Source: Halobaculum roseum (lineage in GTDB: Archaea; Halobacteriota; Halobacteria; Halobacteriales; Haloferacaceae). Taken from it: 64,000 nucleotides of DNA. Positions 25,402 through 34,494 of the stretch are shown in pieces. Below the pieces are notes generated by a model, which was given only the letters and a program-made list of their open reading frames with translations, had not been told where the DNA came from and did not search any database. Location of the stretch: positions 1,258,521 to 1,322,520 of the forward strand of contig NZ_CP082286.1 of NCBI RefSeq assembly GCF_019880245.1. The letters are read 5' to 3'. Position 1 is the stretch's first letter; every line of letters starts with the position of its first letter. The position numbers were made by a program, and so were the translations under genes.

Positions 25402-26286
25402 TCAGCCGTCCGCTCCCGCCGGCGGCGCGGGCGCCGGCCCCGGTCCGGCCTCGTGGCGCGGCGAGTGGTGCGGCCACACGCGCCGGAGGTGCCCGCGGAT
25501 CGCGCCGTCGACGAACGCCTCGTTGTCGAGGTTCGACGCGTGGCCCGCGTTCGGGACGACGAGCAGGGGCGCGTGTCCCACCAGCGACGCGAGACTGCGC
25601 ATCTGTCGCCGGATGAACCCGGCGTCGTGCTCGCCGTACAGCGCAAGCGTCGGCACGTCGATCGCCGTGAGGTCAACCGCCGACCGGTCGAACGCCGCGA
25701 GCGCGCGGATCACCTTCGCGAACTCCGCGGTCGACATCGTCGGCCCCCGCTCGCGGATCGCCTCGATCCGGTCGTAGTCGCCGGCGACGCCCTCGCCGGA
25801 GACGCGCCGCTGGAGCCACACCATCGCCCGCTCGACGCGTTCGTAGCCGACCAGCCGCGCGGGCGGGATCGTCGCTCGGAGTAACTGCCGCTGGAGGCGC
25901 TCGCCGAGGGTGAGCGGCACCGGGCCGAACGTATCGGCGAGCACGAGTCCCGACGGTCCGTCGGGATGGCGCGCGGCGTACGTCATCGCGATACAACCGC
26001 CCATCGACAGCCCGCAGACCACGGGCCGGTCGAGATCGAGCGCGTCGATGAGCGCCGCGAGGTCGTCGGCGAAGAGATCGATGCTGTAGGTCCCGCGGTC
26101 GGAGCCGCCCGTTCGGCCGTGCCCGCGAACGTCGTACGCGACGACCGTGTACTCGTCGGCGAGCGCGTCGACCTGCGGGGCCCACTGGGTGTGATCGACG
26201 GCCGCACCGTGGACGAACACGACCGGCGGACCGTCCCCGCGGCGCTCGTAGTACGTCTCGATGTCGTTCGTCTCCACGGTTGGCAT
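25402..26286 (-). CDS. Alpha/beta hydrolase (Ser nucleophile)
   Basis: A 294-residue alpha/beta hydrolase. FVHGAAVDHTQWAPQ supplies the oxyanion hole, YDVRGHGRTGGS is the second conserved strand, GLSMGGCIAMTYAA is the nucleophile elbow with Ser, YGEHDAGF contains the catalytic Asp and NAGHASNLDNEAF the His. This pattern is found in 3-oxoadipate enol-lactonases, peroxidases and esterases; the substrate cannot be fixed. The last 20 residues are Pro/Ala/Gly-rich. It is convergent with the histidine kinase gene (9-bp gap) and lies upstream of nothing co-directional. Confidence 0.88.
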   Translation of the reverse strand: MPTVETNDIETYYERRGDGPPVVFVHGAAVDHTQWAPQVDALADEYTVVAYDVRGHGRTGGSDRGTYSIDLFADDLAALIDALDLDRPVVCGLSMGGCIAMTYAARHPDGPSGLVLADTFGPVPLTLGERLQRQLLRATIPPARLVGYERVERAMVWLQRRVSGEGVAGDYDRIEAIRERGPTMSTAEFAKVIRALAAFDRSAVDLTAIDVPTLALYGEHDAGFIRRQMRSLASLVGHAPLLVVPNAGHASNLDNEAFVDGAIRGHLRRVWPHHSPRHEAGPGPAPAPPAGADG

Positions 26287-26394
26287 ATCCGCTCGGTACG
26301 CGCCGGGCGAGGATAGCGGTTGCTCGGCTTCCGGGGGCGCGCGAAAACGGAAGATCGCGGACGAATAGTCGTGGACTGCGCCGTCAGTCCCGGC

Positions 26395-29300
26395 TCAGCA
26401 CTCGCTCCACCCGCAACTTTCGCAGGTTTTGCAGCCCTCCGAGTAGTACAGCGTCATGCTGCCGCAGTCGGGACACTCGGGCGACTCGCCGTTGGCGATG
26501 AGTTCGTCGACCGCGTCGGTCGTCCGCTCGACGTCGCCGGCGTCCTCCGGGCCGGGTGCGCCGGTACCGGGCGAGTCCACGGCGGTGCCGCCGTCGGATT
26601 CGGGGGCGGGCGCGTCGGCGCCGGCGCCGACCTCGTCGAGGCTCGTCTGCTCGGGGTAGCCCTTCTCCACCTCGTCGTCGAGGTAGCGGCGCATCGCCGT
26701 GCCGATCGCGTCCGGGATGGACTGGATCTGCTCGCCCTTGTCCCAGGCGATCTTCGGGCTGCGGGTACCCTGGAGCTCGTCGACGATCTCCCGGGGGTCG
26801 ACCCCCGAGCGAAGCGCCGTCGAGATGACCTTCGCCAGCGACTCCGTGAAGGAGTTCGTGAAGCCGCCGGAGTGGCCGATGTTGGCGAACAGCTCGAACG
26901 GCTCGCCGGTCTCGGGGTCCTCGTTGATGGTGATGTACATCTTCCCGTAGCCGGTCTCGATGAGCTGGGTGACCCCGCGCAGCGAGTCCGGCCGGGCGCG
27001 CTTCTCGGTGTAGTCGATGTGGACCGTCTTCTCGTCGGCCGCCTCCAGCAGGTCCGACACCTCCTCGTCGAGCGCGGCCTGCACGTCCTCGTTCTCGAGG
27101 AAGCCCTCGATGCCGCCGAAGACCTCGGAGATCTGCTCGACGAGCGTCTCGGCGGCCTCGCTCTCGTCGGCGAAGTCGGCGTTGTCCGCGCGCGTGGTGA
27201 GCACCTGCTTCGAGCGGGTGCCGTCGCGGTAGTAGGTGACGCCCTTGCCGCCGTGCTCGTAGATGTACTCGAAGACCTCCTGAGCGTCCTCCAGCGTGGA
27301 GTCGTTGGGCGCGTTCACCGTCTTCGAGATGGCCGAGTCGACGCCCGTCTGGCAGGCGACCTGCACGCCCGCGTGGTCCTTCGCTGTGAGGTCGCCCGTG
27401 ACGACGAACAGCTCGCCGATGGCGTCCGGCACCGTCTCCAGGCCGTCGACGCCGTCGAACTCGTTGTTCGCCATCTGCGCTTGCGCCTCCTCCTTGACGG
27501 CGTCGACGTCGATGTCGTTCGCCTCCAGCGTGCGCAGGAAGTAGTCGTCGAACTCGACGAGCATCTCGTCGCCCTGCACGTCGTCGGAGACGTTCTTGTA
27601 GTAGGCGACGTTGTAGATGGGCTCACAGCCGCCGGTGGTGTTGCCCACCATCGACGTGGTGCCCGTCGGCGCGATGGTCGTCGTGTTGTGGTTGCGGATC
27701 GGGTAGCCGTCCGCCCAGTCGTGGGGGTCCTCGCCGACGTACTGCTCGAACCAGTCGGCGTAGCGGACGGGGTCGGCGTACTTCGAGTCCTCCCAGTCGT
27801 TGAACGAACCGCGCTCCTCGGCGAGTTCGTGGCTGGCGGCCTTCGACCCGTGGTTGATGTGGGTCATCAGCTCCTCGGCGATCAGGTTGCCCGTCTCGGA
27901 GCCGTAGCGGACGCCGAGCTGGATGTACAGCTGCGCGAGGCCCATGACGCCGAGGCCGATCTTGCGCATGTCGCGCACCTTCTCCTCGATCTTCGGCACC
28001 GGGAAGTCCGACATGGTGACGACGTTCTCGAGGAAGCGCGTCCCCATCTCGACGCGGTAGTCGAACTCCTCCCAGTCGATGGCGTCCTCGAGGAACGCCT
28101 CGACGGCGGCCTCCTCGCTCTCGTACTCGTCGCCGTGCTCCTCGACCCAGACGCGCCAGTCGGGCGCGTCGAGATCCGCGAGCGTCGAGAGGTTGATGTG
28201 GCCGAGGTTGCACGCCTCGTACTCCTCGAGGGGCTGCTCGCCGCAGGGGTTCGTCGCGAGGATGCGGTGGTCGGGGTGCTCCTCCACGTCGAAGCTGTGG
28301 AGCTTGTTCACCCGTTCGAGGTAGATGACGCCGGGCTCGCCGTTCTCGTGGGCGCCCTCGACGATGTGATCCCACAGGTCCGCGGCCGGCACCGACAGCT
28401 CCTCGCCGACCTCGACGTGCTCGCCGAGGCCGAACATCTCGTACAGCTCCTTCGTCTCTGGCGTCGCGACGTGGGGCTCCTCCGTGCGCGGGTTGGTGAA
28501 CGTGAACTCCTCGCCGTTCTCCAGCGCCTCCATGAAGTCGTCGGTGACGCCGACGGAGATGTTGAAGTTCGAGAGGTGGCCCTCGACGGCGTTTCGGAGG
28601 TGCTTGGGCACCTTCCCGTCGTCGTCGATGAGCTCGCGCGCCTCGTCGAGCGCGTCCGCGAACGAGGTGTGCGTGAAGTCGTCGGGGTCGTTCAGGCGGA
28701 GGGTGTTCGCGAGGCTGACGTCCTTGTTCTTCGCGTGGATGAACTGGATCACGTCCGGGTGCGAGACGCGCATGACGCCCATCTGGGCGCCGCGGCGGGC
28801 GCCGCCCTGTGCGATCGTCTCGCACATCTGGTCGAACGTGCGCATGAACGTGATCGGCCCGGAGGCGATGCCGCCGGTGGAGCCGACCGCGTCGCCGTAC
28901 GGGCGGAGCTTCCAGAACGCGTACCCCATCCCGCCGCCGGACTGGAACACCTGCGCGGCCTCCTTGGCGGTCTGGTGGATGTCGTCGATGTCGTCGGCGG
29001 GGGAATCGACGAAGCAGGCGGAGAGCTGCTGGAGCTCGTCGCCGGCGTTCATCAGCGTCGGCGAGTTCGGCATGAACGAGAGCCGCTCCATCAGCTCCTG
29101 GAACTCGTCGGCCGTCTCCTCGACGTGCGTGCGTACGTCGTCGGGAAGCTCGGGGACGACCGTCTCGTAGGCGAACTTGTTGACGTTGTAGACGGTCAGC
29201 TCGGTCTCGGCGTCCTCGTCGTCGGCGGTGACGCCCTTGCCGAAGACCTCATCGGCGAGTTCGTCGCGCCGGGGGTGGTCGGGCTTGAGCTGGTCGGGCG

Positions 29301-29538
29301 TGACGGTGACGGGCTCGTCGGCCTCGTACACCGCCTCCGCGAGCGCGACGTTGCGGCCGACGCGCTCGAACAGCTCCTCCTGCGTCTCGGTGGGCTCGCC
29401 GTCCGCGTTCTTGCGGAGGTAGCGGGCCGGGAGGATGTTGTCGTAGGCGTTGGACGTGAGCCGCTCCTCCAGCGTCTCACCCTCGGTTCGTTTGATCGGC
29501 AGTTCGAGCTCGTCGGCGTCGAGGTCGGCGCGACTCAT
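26395..29538 (-). CDS. nrdJ: Adenosylcobalamin-dependent (class II) ribonucleotide reductase
   Basis: A 1047-residue class II ribonucleotide reductase, which makes deoxynucleotides using a B12-derived radical. Conserved blocks include ACFVDSPADDIDDIHQ, SGGGMGYAFWKLRP, GGARRGAQMGVMR, the active-site NPCGEQPLEEYEACNLGHINL and GTTSMVGNTTGGCEP. The C-terminus carries a zinc-ribbon or redox Cys cluster (C-P-D-C then C-K-T-C-E-S-C and a terminal Cys) after a low-complexity Asp/Pro/Gly linker. No intein interrupts it, though inteins are frequent in archaeal homologues. An inverted repeat around a TATA-like box about 100 bp upstream may regulate it. Confidence 0.96.
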   Translation of the reverse strand: MSRADLDADELELPIKRTEGETLEERLTSNAYDNILPARYLRKNADGEPTETQEELFERVGRNVALAEAVYEADEPVTVTPDQLKPDHPRRDELADEVFGKGVTADDEDAETELTVYNVNKFAYETVVPELPDDVRTHVEETADEFQELMERLSFMPNSPTLMNAGDELQQLSACFVDSPADDIDDIHQTAKEAAQVFQSGGGMGYAFWKLRPYGDAVGSTGGIASGPITFMRTFDQMCETIAQGGARRGAQMGVMRVSHPDVIQFIHAKNKDVSLANTLRLNDPDDFTHTSFADALDEARELIDDDGKVPKHLRNAVEGHLSNFNISVGVTDDFMEALENGEEFTFTNPRTEEPHVATPETKELYEMFGLGEHVEVGEELSVPAADLWDHIVEGAHENGEPGVIYLERVNKLHSFDVEEHPDHRILATNPCGEQPLEEYEACNLGHINLSTLADLDAPDWRVWVEEHGDEYESEEAAVEAFLEDAIDWEEFDYRVEMGTRFLENVVTMSDFPVPKIEEKVRDMRKIGLGVMGLAQLYIQLGVRYGSETGNLIAEELMTHINHGSKAASHELAEERGSFNDWEDSKYADPVRYADWFEQYVGEDPHDWADGYPIRNHNTTTIAPTGTTSMVGNTTGGCEPIYNVAYYKNVSDDVQGDEMLVEFDDYFLRTLEANDIDVDAVKEEAQAQMANNEFDGVDGLETVPDAIGELFVVTGDLTAKDHAGVQVACQTGVDSAISKTVNAPNDSTLEDAQEVFEYIYEHGGKGVTYYRDGTRSKQVLTTRADNADFADESEAAETLVEQISEVFGGIEGFLENEDVQAALDEEVSDLLEAADEKTVHIDYTEKRARPDSLRGVTQLIETGYGKMYITINEDPETGEPFELFANIGHSGGFTNSFTESLAKVISTALRSGVDPREIVDELQGTRSPKIAWDKGEQIQSIPDAIGTAMRRYLDDEVEKGYPEQTSLDEVGAGADAPAPESDGGTAVDSPGTGAPGPEDAGDVERTTDAVDELIANGESPECPDCGSMTLYYSEGCKTCESCGWSEC

Positions 29539-29630
29539 GCGTCGCGTCCCTCCCCGTCGGCGCCGGCGGATCGACAGACTTCGGTGTGAATATCGTGGCG
29601 TTCCATTGTGTTCTCGGACGGACGTTCGGT

Positions 29631-29666
29631 ACCGGACCCACGCTGATAAACGGCGTGGGTTCCGGT
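29631..29666 (-). promoter_or_regulatory. Inverted repeat around a TATA-like box upstream of nrdJ
   Basis: Left arm ACCGGACCCACGC (29631-29643) and right arm GCGTGGGTTCCGGT (29653-29666) are complementary over 13 bp with one bulged base. The 9-nt centre reads CGTTTATCA on the nrdJ strand, a TATA-like sequence. It could be an operator masking the promoter or an RNA hairpin if transcription starts further upstream. The rest of the 29539-29975 gap shows only a second TATA-like GTATAAG at about 29766 on the plus strand and no gene. Confidence 0.5.
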
Positions 29667-29975
29667 AGGCTTGTGTTAATTCAATCCTATTTGACGTAGG
29701 CGTGCCTTACCGGTGTGAGCCTGAACGCGTCTGATCGGGTCCGTATCAGCGTTGTACGAGCAGCAGTATAAGGATGTTCAGAGCGGAGTGAAAGTGGTCA
29801 ACGATCGGAGCGGACCGCGGAACCAACGGACGGAACCGGGTCGCACGATCGTGCCGGTGCACGGACGTGCGCATCGAGGGGGACTCGTGACGCGTCGGCG
29901 TTGCCGGCACGGTTCGTTCCGCTCCGCCGACATGCGGGGGAAAGGGATACCACGGTCGGGCGAGAAGGGCGGGCC

Positions 29976-30194
29976 ATGCTCGCCGCCGAGACCCTCGCGC
30001 TCGCCGCCGCGACCGCGCTCCTTCAGCTCCCCGGACCGCTCGACTCGACGCTCGGAACCGCCTTCCTCGCGCTGGTCGGCTTCCTCGTCGTCCTGTTCGT
30101 CGGCCGGATCGTCCTCAGCATCGCCTGGCGGCTGGCGCTGATCGCGGCCTTCGCCGTCGGCGTGTTCCTCGTCGTGACGACGTACCTGGTGTGA
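29976..30194 (+). CDS. Small membrane protein, unknown function
   Basis: A 72-residue hydrophobic protein with three possible helices: LAAETLALAAATALLQL, LGTAFLALVGFLVVLFVGRIVLSI and LALIAAFAVGVFLVVTTYLV. It has no charged extensions and no known motif. The ATG at 29976 begins the first hydrophobic segment; the frame extends upstream but with Arg-rich sequence unlike this protein. It lies 128 bp before thymidylate kinase on the same strand. Real gene is likely but a coding assignment rests on the hydrophobic pattern. Confidence 0.65.
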   Translation: MLAAETLALAAATALLQLPGPLDSTLGTAFLALVGFLVVLFVGRIVLSIAWRLALIAAFAVGVFLVVTTYLV

Positions 30195-30322
30195 GCGGTC
30201 GGTCGCCCCCGACCCGCCGTCACCGACGGCGTTCGCGTCGGTCGCCTCGACCACCCCGGCCACGACCGCTGCCGACGACACGCAAGCGGTAAGCCCCCGG
30301 CGCGACCAGTCACGACCGACAG

Positions 30323-30922
30323 ATGCTCCTCACGCTCGAAGGCCTCGACGGGAGCGGGAAGACCACCGCCTGGGAGGCCCTCCGGCCGGCGTACCCCGAC
30401 GCGACGTTCACCCGCGAGCCGACCGACTCGTGGTACGGCGACGCCGTCCGGCGGTCGCTCGGCGACGACGACACCGACCCCCTGGCGGACCTGTTCTGCT
30501 TCGTCGCCGACCACGCCGACCACCTCTCGCGGGTCGTTCGCCCGGCGCTGTCCGACGGGGACCTGGTGATCTCCGACCGGTACACCGACTCGCGGTACGC
30601 CTACCAGGCCGCCACCCTGGCCGACACAGACCTCGAGCGGCCGCTCGAGTACATCCGCGGCGTCCACGGCGCGTTCACCCGCGAGCCGGACGCCACCATC
30701 TACCTCGACGTGGATCCGGAGACCGCGGCCGCGCGCGCCGGCGCGACCGACAAGTACGAGCGCGTCTCGTTCCTCTCGGAGGTGCAGTCGAACTACGAGC
30801 GCCTGATCGACGCCGAGCCCGAGCGGTTCGTTCGCGTCGACGCCGGCCGCTCCCCGGAGGAGGTACTCGACGCCGTCGAGGACAGCGTCGAACGGCTCGT
30901 CGAGGCGCACCGCGAGCGCTGA
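30323..30922 (+). CDS. tmk: Thymidylate kinase
   Basis: A 199-residue dTMP kinase that makes dTDP for DNA synthesis. The P-loop is [11 protein letters not shown] at residues 5-15; the substrate motif TREPTDS follows, then [13 protein letters not shown] with the DR(Y) catalytic region, and [14 protein letters not shown] with the LID region DKYERVSF. Length is standard. It sits about 0.8 kb from ribonucleotide reductase on the opposite strand, so both dNTP-synthesis genes are near each other but not in one operon. Confidence 0.94.
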   Translation: MLLTLEGLDGSGKTTAWEALRPAYPDATFTREPTDSWYGDAVRRSLGDDDTDPLADLFCFVADHADHLSRVVRPALSDGDLVISDRYTDSRYAYQAATLADTDLERPLEYIRGVHGAFTREPDATIYLDVDPETAAARAGATDKYERVSFLSEVQSNYERLIDAEPERFVRVDAGRSPEEVLDAVEDSVERLVEAHRER

Positions 30923-31034
30923 CCGGACGCCACCCTCCCGGCCGTCGCCGACGCGGCCGTTGACGGCGTCGCAGCCGACCGATCCGATCGCCGGCACCGT
31001 CCGCACTTATTCGCCGCGAGCCCGTTGGGAGCGT

Positions 31035-31934
31035 ATGCGCCGCGCCGTCCTCGCGTTCGTCGTCGCCGTCGCGGTCCTCCTCGCCGGCTGCGGCGCCGGA
31101 CCCGGCGACGGCGGCGCCAGAACGGTGAACCCCGCGCTCGCGAACACGCCGACCGCGTCGCCGACGCCGACGCCCGCGCCGGAGTACCCGCCCGGCGTCG
31201 GCGACGACGGCGTCGACGCCCGGGTCCTCGCGGGCAACCACGACAGCGCGCTCGATCGGGTGAACTCGACGGTTCTGATCGACCGAACCGTCGTCGGGGC
31301 GAACGGGACGACGGTCTCGGCGACGGATATCCGCATCGAGTCGGCCGGTTCCCGGGTCCACTACCGCGTGAATCAAACGGGCGGCCTGCCCGCGCAGTTC
31401 GTCTCGCCGTTCCCCACCTTCGAGTTCTGGACCGACGGGAACGTGACGGTGACCCGGGCGGTCGACGCGTCCGGGAACGTCACGCTGCGGCGGATCACCG
31501 GGCAGCCGCCGACGATCGCCGACGCGGACGACACCGGCGAGGACTCCGTGTTCGGCCGGTTCGTCGGGACGAACGCGCGCCTCGTCGGCACGACGACCGT
31601 CGACGGCGAGGAGGCGTACGTCGTCCGGGCCGACCACGACGCCCTCGATCGCCGCGGCGGGCCGCCGATGCGGGACTACCGGCTGAACGCGACCGTCACC
31701 GAGGCGGGGGTGGTGTTGGCGTACGACCTCACGTTCACCGCGACCTACGAGACCGAGGACGGCGGAACGCTCGTCGCGACGACGACCGAACGGTTCCGGA
31801 CGACGGTCGGCGGGTCGGCGGCGTCGCCGCCGCCGTGGGTCCGCGACTCGAACGCGTCGACGGCCGGCGGGGCCGACACCGCCGACGGGGAGAGCGAGCC
31901 GACGGACGCCGCGTGGACGGCGTCGGGCGGCTGA
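31035..31934 (+). CDS. Haloarchaeal surface lipoprotein
   Basis: A 299-residue exported lipoprotein. The signal peptide (RRAVLAFVVAVAVLLAGC) ends in a lipobox Cys at about residue 19. A Thr/Pro-rich linker TVNPALANTPTASPTPTP follows, then a beta-rich domain with repeated N-x-S/T sequons (for example LNATVT, VNSTV) suggesting glycosylation, resembling a LolA/LppX-like fold in overall pattern (TTVDGEEAYVVRADHDAL). It should be anchored on the outside of the membrane. Function unknown. The same linker motif occurs in the lipoprotein at 53.96 kb. Confidence 0.8.
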   Translation: MRRAVLAFVVAVAVLLAGCGAGPGDGGARTVNPALANTPTASPTPTPAPEYPPGVGDDGVDARVLAGNHDSALDRVNSTVLIDRTVVGANGTTVSATDIRIESAGSRVHYRVNQTGGLPAQFVSPFPTFEFWTDGNVTVTRAVDASGNVTLRRITGQPPTIADADDTGEDSVFGRFVGTNARLVGTTTVDGEEAYVVRADHDALDRRGGPPMRDYRLNATVTEAGVVLAYDLTFTATYETEDGGTLVATTTERFRTTVGGSAASPPPWVRDSNASTAGGADTADGESEPTDAAWTASGG

Positions 31935-31937
31935 GCC

Positions 31938-32252
31938 CTACTCCGCCGCCGGGAGGTCGTACTCGTCGGGCGGGGGAACGTACAGCAGGTCGATCGTGAA
32001 CCCGAGCGTCAGGGGGACGCCCACGAACACCGCGAGGAACAGCCCCGCGGCGCCCTCGAACAGCGGCGGGATCACCGACCCCTGGATCAACCCGAGGATC
32101 AACAGCACCACCGGCGAGACGAGCATCGTGTACGTCACCCACCCCCACTGCGTCTTCAGCCGGATGCGGAAGAAGCGCGAGAGCACCGCGACGACGAGCG
32201 TGTTCACCGCGAGCGCGACGACGGTGAGCACGAGCGCGAGCGCAGAGACCAT
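31938..32252 (-). CDS. Small three-helix membrane protein
   Basis: A 104-residue protein with three membrane segments: VSALALVLTVVALAVNTLVVAVL, VTYTMLVSPVVLLILGLIQG and GLFLAVFVGVPLTLGFTIDLLYV. A basic loop (RFFRIRLKTQWGW) separates the first two and the C-terminus is short and acidic. Its stop lies 3 bp from the convergent lipoprotein stop. No enzyme motif; likely a conserved haloarchaeal membrane protein of unknown role. Confidence 0.75.
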   Translation of the reverse strand: MVSALALVLTVVALAVNTLVVAVLSRFFRIRLKTQWGWVTYTMLVSPVVLLILGLIQGSVIPPLFEGAAGLFLAVFVGVPLTLGFTIDLLYVPPPDEYDLPAAE

Positions 32253-32368
32253 ACCCCGCCTTGGGGTCGGGCGGTCTTTGGCCTGTCGGGGGCGGCGAGT
32301 TGCCGCCGGCCGAACGGGACGCCGCCGTCCCGCCGCAATTTATGCCGGATGCCGCGGCAGGTGCGGCC

Positions 32369-33430
32369 ATGAGCGACGACGTGACGCGGATCGTCGGCGA
32401 GCGCGACCTCGCCGACACCCGCTTCGACGCCGAGGACGCCCGCGCGGCCCTGCGCGACATCGTCCGGACGCGACGCTTCGACGAGCGCGCGCTCGCCCTC
32501 CAGCGGCGCGGGTGGATGAGCGGCTACCCCCCGTTCGAGGGCCAGGAGGCCGCGCAGGTCGGCGCCGCCCACGCGATGGCGGCCGAGGACCACCTGTTCC
32601 CCACCTACCGCTCGAACGCCCTCCAGATCGCCCGCGGCGTCCCCATGAGCGACATCCTCCTGTTCAGGCGGGGGTTCCCGGAGTACCACTCCGACCACGA
32701 GATCCCCGTCTTCCCGCAGGCGGTCCCCATCGCCAGCCAGATCCCGCACGCCGCCGGCGCGGGGATGGCCGCGACCTACGCCGACGAGGACTGGGCCGCG
32801 CTCGTGTGTTTCGGCGACGGCGCCACCAGCGAGGGCGACTTCCACGAGGGGCTGAACTTCGCGGGCGTGTTCGACGCCCCGACGGTCTTCTTCTGTGAGA
32901 ACAACGGCTGGGCCATCTCGCTGCCGGAGGCGCGCCAGACCGCCAGCGAGTCGATCGCGGTCAAGGCCGACGCGTACGGCATCGAGGGGGTACAGGTCGA
33001 CGGCAACGACCCCCTCGCCACGCGCGCGGTCGTCGAGGACGCGCTGGCGAGCGCCCGCGACGGCGACCCGGTGCTGGTGGAGGCGCTGACGTACCGCCGG
33101 GGCGCCCACACCACCGCCGACGACCCGAGCCAGTACCGCGACAGCGACCCGGACCTGCCGGCGTGGCGCCTGCGCGACCCGCTCGACCGGTTCGCCGAGT
33201 GGTGCCGCGAGCAGGGGATCGTCGACGACGGCTTCGTCGACGGGGTCGCCGAGGAGGCGAACGAGGAACTCGCCGAGGCCGTCGAGACCGCCGAGTCCGT
33301 GCCCCGGCCGGAGCCGGAGGAGCTGTTCGACTCGCTGTACGAGGAGTTGCCCGCGGACGTGCGACGACAGCGCGAGGCCGCACGCGCCGTCGCCGACGAA
33401 CACCCTGAGACGTACGAGTTGGACCGGTAG
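32369..33430 (+). CDS. TPP-dependent 2-oxoacid dehydrogenase E1 alpha subunit (orphan)
   Basis: A 353-residue E1-alpha protein of the pyruvate or branched-chain 2-oxoacid dehydrogenase type. The thiamine-diphosphate motif is present: GDGATSEGDFHEGLNFAGVF followed by the metal-ligand ENNGWAIS. PTYRSNALQIARGVPM and RRGAHTTADDPSQYR match conserved active-site and phosphorylation-loop regions of E1-alpha. The usual partners E1-beta, E2 and E3 are not in this window, so it may pair with subunits encoded elsewhere. A TATA-like AATTTATG lies about 27 bp before the ATG at 32369, supporting that start over upstream in-frame Mets. Confidence 0.9.
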   Translation: MSDDVTRIVGERDLADTRFDAEDARAALRDIVRTRRFDERALALQRRGWMSGYPPFEGQEAAQVGAAHAMAAEDHLFPTYRSNALQIARGVPMSDILLFRRGFPEYHSDHEIPVFPQAVPIASQIPHAAGAGMAATYADEDWAALVCFGDGATSEGDFHEGLNFAGVFDAPTVFFCENNGWAISLPEARQTASESIAVKADAYGIEGVQVDGNDPLATRAVVEDALASARDGDPVLVEALTYRRGAHTTADDPSQYRDSDPDLPAWRLRDPLDRFAEWCREQGIVDDGFVDGVAEEANEELAEAVETAESVPRPEPEELFDSLYEELPADVRRQREAARAVADEHPETYELDR

Positions 33431-33470
33431 CTCCGCGCGGTTCGGCCGCTCCCTCCGCCGGAGTTCGTCG

Positions 33471-33707
33471 CTACTCCGTCATCGACACGTACGTCCGCGT
33501 GTCGGTGACGCCGTCGACGCCGCGGACCGCGTCGGCGACGGTGTCGAGCACGGTGTACATGTCGGGCGCGTCGACCTCCGCGACCACGTCGAAGTCGCCG
33601 GCGACGACGTGCGCCTCCGTCACGGTCTCGATCCCCGAGACCGTGTCGGCGACGCCCCCGGTGTCCGCGTCCCCGCTCACCTTCACCATCACGAACGCGT
33701 GAACCAT
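33471..33707 (-). CDS. RAM (Lrp/AsnC ligand-binding) domain protein
   Basis: A 78-residue protein that is only the RAM effector domain of Lrp/AsnC regulators, with no DNA-binding part: VHAFVMVKVSGDA forms strand one, VTEAHVVAGDFDVVAEVDAPD covers the ligand-loop GD motif, and VDGVTDTRTYVSMTE is the closing strand. Stand-alone RAM proteins assemble as dimers/octamers and bind amino acids. It is divergent from trkA with about 80 bp between starts, and a second RAM protein is directly downstream of trkA, so a functional link with potassium transport is suggested. Confidence 0.88.
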   Translation of the reverse strand: MVHAFVMVKVSGDADTGGVADTVSGIETVTEAHVVAGDFDVVAEVDAPDMYTVLDTVADAVRGVDGVTDTRTYVSMTE

Positions 33708-33789
33708 AGTGTGTCAACATCTACCACAGTCAAAAACCTTCCTGCACGCCGGAGGTAGCGTTATAGTCTCCCATGACAATCAGTGGCAC

Positions 33790-34494
33790 ATGCGTTTCAT
33801 CGTCATCGGATCGGGTCGCGTCGGACTGCGCACCGCGCGCGTGCTCCGCGAGGAGGGCCACGACGTGACCATCGTCGAGCGCGACGCGGATCGGGCGGAC
33901 CGAGCCCGGGCCGACGGCTTCAGCGTCGTCGAGGGCGACGGCGCCCGCGAGGAGGTGTTGGCGAAGGCGGCCGTCGAGCGCGCGGACGCCGTCGGCGCGC
34001 TGACCGGCGATCTGAACGTCAACTTCGCGGCGTGCATGATCGCCAAGCACCACGGCTGCCGGACCGTGATGCGCATCGACGAGGACTACCGCGAGGAGAT
34101 CTACCAGAAGTACGCCGACGAGGTCGACGAGATCATCTACCCCGAGCGGCTGGGCGCCATCGGGGCGAAGAACGCGCTGCTGGGCGGCAACATCCGCGCG
34201 ATCGCCGACATCGCCGAGCACCTCCAGGTGCTGTTGGTCACGATCACCGAGGAGTCGCCGATGCGCGGGTACACGCTCTCTGAGGTCGAGCTCCCCGCCA
34301 ACGCGCGGCTGTTGGCGTTCGGCAAGCGCGACGAGCCGATGGGCATCCCGCTGCCCGACGACTCGCTGGAGGAGGGCGACCGGGTCGCCGTCCTCGCGGA
34401 CTTCGGCGTGCTCGACGACGTGCGCCAGCTGCTCGTCGGCGACGACGCCGGCGAGACGCTTGCCTCGGCCGCGAGGACGGGGGGTGGTTCCTGA
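33790..34494 (+). CDS. trkA: TrkA-type potassium uptake regulator (KTN/RCK)
   Basis: A 234-residue cytoplasmic regulator of Trk/Ktr potassium channels. The RCK_N Rossmann domain opens with FIVIGSGRVGLRTARVL, the acidic residue after strand two is in VTIVERDADRA, and ALTGDLNVNFAACMIAKHHGCRTVMRI follows. RCK_C begins at about residue 145 (LLVTITEESPMRGYTLSEVELPANARLLAFGKRDEP). It should bind NAD(H) or ATP/ADP and gate a TrkH-like partner, which is not in the window. A TATA-like TTATAG lies about 27 bp upstream of ATG 33790. Its stop abuts the next ATG with no spacer. Confidence 0.92.
   Translation: MRFIVIGSGRVGLRTARVLREEGHDVTIVERDADRADRARADGFSVVEGDGAREEVLAKAAVERADAVGALTGDLNVNFAACMIAKHHGCRTVMRIDEDYREEIYQKYADEVDEIIYPERLGAIGAKNALLGGNIRAIADIAEHLQVLLVTITEESPMRGYTLSEVELPANARLLAFGKRDEPMGIPLPDDSLEEGDRVAVLADFGVLDDVRQLLVGDDAGETLASAARTGGGS

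Noticed and set aside
26320..29589. A very long open frame antisense to the ribonucleotide reductase gene.
   Set aside because: It is a shadow of a GC-rich gene: composition is Arg/Val/Leu-rich with no motifs, while the opposite strand encodes the complete enzyme.
29539..29975. A cobalamin riboswitch before the B12-dependent reductase.
   Set aside because: No B12-box-like sequence or multi-stem layout was seen, only one inverted repeat around a TATA-like box.
32261..32368. Upstream start for the E1-alpha gene.
   Set aside because: The extension is not E1-like and contains the TATA-like box for the ATG at 32369.
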